A stretch of DNA of 64,000 nt, taken from the NCBI GenBank assembly GCA_944326855.1, contig CALVFO010000054.1, positions 1 through 64,000 on the forward strand, read 5' to 3'. The notes beneath the pieces were generated by a model. It worked only from the letters and a program-made list of their open reading frames with translations, made no database searches and was not told the DNA's origin. This DNA is from an uncultured Alistipes sp. (GTDB taxonomy: Bacteria > Bacteroidota > Bacteroidia > Bacteroidales > Rikenellaceae). The number at the start of each line of letters is the position of its first letter. Within the stretch, counting starts at the first letter, position 1. The position numbers and the translations under genes were made by a program. This document shows, in pieces, positions 62,917 to 64,000 of this stretch.

Positions 62917-63720
62917 ATGATCAGTCCTTTAGCCTATGTCTCCCCCAAGGCCCAGCTCGGCGAGAATGTGACCGTTGAACCGTTTGCCTATATCGCCGAT
63001 GACGTGGTGGTTGGAGAGGGTACCTGGATCGGACCGGGTGCCGTGTTGCAGAACGGAACCCGTATGGGGAAATTTTGTCAGGTACATACGGCTGCCGTGG
63101 TGGCCGGGATCCCGCAGGATTTGAAATTCAAGGGTGAATATACCACGGCCGAAATCGGAGATTATACCAATATCCGCGAATGTGTGACCATCAGCCGGGG
63201 AACGGCAGCCAAAGGTAAAACGGTGGTCGGAAGCCATACGTTGTTGATGGCCTATGCGCATGTGGGGCATGATTGCGTGGTGGGCGATCATTGTGTGATT
63301 GTCAATCGGGTTTCGATGGCCGGCGAAGTGGAAATCGGCGATTGGGCCGTGGTCGGCGGTCATGCGGCGATCCATCAGTTTACCCGGGTGGGAGCCCATG
63401 CCATGGTGGCCGGAGGCTCGCTGGTGGGTAAGGATGTGCCGCCGTTCGTCAAGGCCGGACATACCCCGCTGGCTTTCGTGGGCGCCAACTATATCGGGCT
63501 GCGTCGCCGGGGATTTACGCCGGAAAAGGTATCGGAAATTCAGGAGATGTTCCGCATCCTGTTCCAGTCGGGATACGGATATTCCAAGGCCTGTGACCTG
63601 GTTGAAGCACAGATGCCGCAGACCCTCGAACGAGATATGGTCCTCTCGTTTATCCGGGAATCGAAACGTGGTATCCTTAAGCCTTACAATGCCCGCAAGT
63701 CGACCGACGACGTCGAGTAG
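62917..63720 (+). CDS. lpxA: UDP-N-acetylglucosamine acyltransferase
   Basis: 267 residues. Cytosolic trimer transferring a 3-hydroxyacyl chain to UDP-GlcNAc, the first lipid A step. Left-handed beta-helix hexapeptide repeats (about 1-185) with catalytic His118 in YAHVGHDC, equivalent to His125 of E. coli; C-terminal helices bind acyl-ACP. The GIPQDLKFKGEYT segment is typical. It follows lpxC/fabZ in the usual Bacteroidetes order and is closed by a terminator. Confidence 0.96.
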   Translation: MISPLAYVSPKAQLGENVTVEPFAYIADDVVVGEGTWIGPGAVLQNGTRMGKFCQVHTAAVVAGIPQDLKFKGEYTTAEIGDYTNIRECVTISRGTAAKGKTVVGSHTLLMAYAHVGHDCVVGDHCVIVNRVSMAGEVEIGDWAVVGGHAAIHQFTRVGAHAMVAGGSLVGKDVPPFVKAGHTPLAFVGANYIGLRRRGFTPEKVSEIQEMFRILFQSGYGYSKACDLVEAQMPQTLERDMVLSFIRESKRGILKPYNARKSTDDVE

Positions 63721-63735
63721 GGTTTTGAATCATCG

Positions 63736-63770
63736 AAAAGGCTGCCCCATCACTGAGACAGCCTTTTTTG
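63736..63770 (+). terminator. lpxA terminator
   Basis: AAAAGGCTG (63736-63744) pairs with CAGCCTTTT (63759-63767), followed by T's. Confidence 0.8.
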
Positions 63771-63814
63771 TCTGTCGTTGAAAGTATTGTTTGTTACCGA
63801 AAAAAGTGTGGACG

Positions 63815-64000
63815 ATGAAAAAAATAGGGATGATCTTGTGTTGGCTGTTGTCCTCGCTCGGGTTTGTGCAATCCGGGTTCGCCCAATCCGAGTTTCCCTA
63901 CTCGAAATTGTTGTCGATGACCACGGAGCAGCTGCATGCCGAAAAATTTAAATACGATAGTGACCGCAATCAGCACGTGTTGCGCAAGAGCAACGGCTGG
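63815..64000 (+). CDS. exported protein, 5' part only
   Basis: 62 codons are visible from ATG 63815 to the window edge, all open. The N-terminus is a signal peptide (MKKIGMILCWLLSSLGFVQS, cut near GFAQS). The mature start has FPYSKLLSMTTEQLHAEKFK. No family can be named from this length. It follows lpxA on the same strand behind a terminator. Confidence 0.7.
   Translation, partial: MKKIGMILCWLLSSLGFVQSGFAQSEFPYSKLLSMTTEQLHAEKFKYDSDRNQHVLRKSNGW

Overview
The window is chromosomal DNA from a member of the Bacteroidetes, most likely order Bacteroidales. The evidence is the recurrent TAnnTTTG -7 promoter element (often TATCTTTG) in front of genes, an LpxC-FabZ fusion, a TonB protein without a proline-rich spacer, a DUF4834 protein, a 6-bladed beta-propeller lipoprotein, a decayed NVEALA peptide gene, and the division gene order ftsL-ftsI-murE-mraY-murD-ftsW-murG-murC-ftsQ-ftsA-ftsZ. 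The GC-rich core genes and the MqnA (futalosine route) gene suggest a Rikenellaceae/Alistipes-like organism, but that placement is inference. No tRNA, rRNA, CRISPR array or intact insertion sequence was seen.

Region 1 (1-4.1 kb) is accessory and visibly AT-richer than the rest. It holds the 3' part of an RHS gene whose variable tip carries an HExxH zinc-protease motif, an exported protein that may be its immunity partner, an orphan RHS fragment, a broken NVEALA peptide gene and a beta-propeller lipoprotein. Region 2 (4.2-11.5 kb) is on the minus strand: gapA, an MlaF/MlaE-type lipid ABC transporter led by a DUF4834 protein, an NfeD-type membrane protease, CorA and MqnA. Region 3 (11.8-34.5 kb) is mostly plus strand and housekeeping: rpsO, pnp, an apparently highly expressed OmpA/TPR-like lipoprotein, nth, an S41 protease, an iron-sulfur flavoprotein, nrnA, a PH-domain membrane protein, a divergent araC/ribB pair, an HExxH lipoprotein, divergent dusB/argS, a flippase, a GH78-like enzyme, purB and rubredoxin. 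A minus-strand aconitase (34.8-37.0 kb) follows.

Region 4 (37.6-56.1 kb) is the division and cell-wall cluster. It starts at ftsL with no mraZ or rsmH in front. Three unrelated genes (a small exported protein, a two-helix membrane protein and a membrane-anchored PHP phosphoesterase) sit between ftsI and murE with their own promoters and terminators. A degenerate tandem repeat of about 48 bp fills the murG-murC spacer. Region 5 (56.1-64 kb) carries a GldE/CorC-like membrane protein, an M28 peptidase, fabI, a TonB-like protein, the lpxC/fabZ fusion, lpxA and the start of an exported protein.

Functionally, the window joins peptidoglycan precursor synthesis (murE, mraY, murD, murG, murC), septation (ftsL, ftsI, ftsW, ftsQ, ftsA, ftsZ), lipid A and fatty acid synthesis (lpxC/fabZ, lpxA, fabI) and outer-membrane lipid or energy transport (mla-like, tonB-like). 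Starts were moved downstream from the longest open frame where a better ATG/GTG, promoter position or family length supported it.
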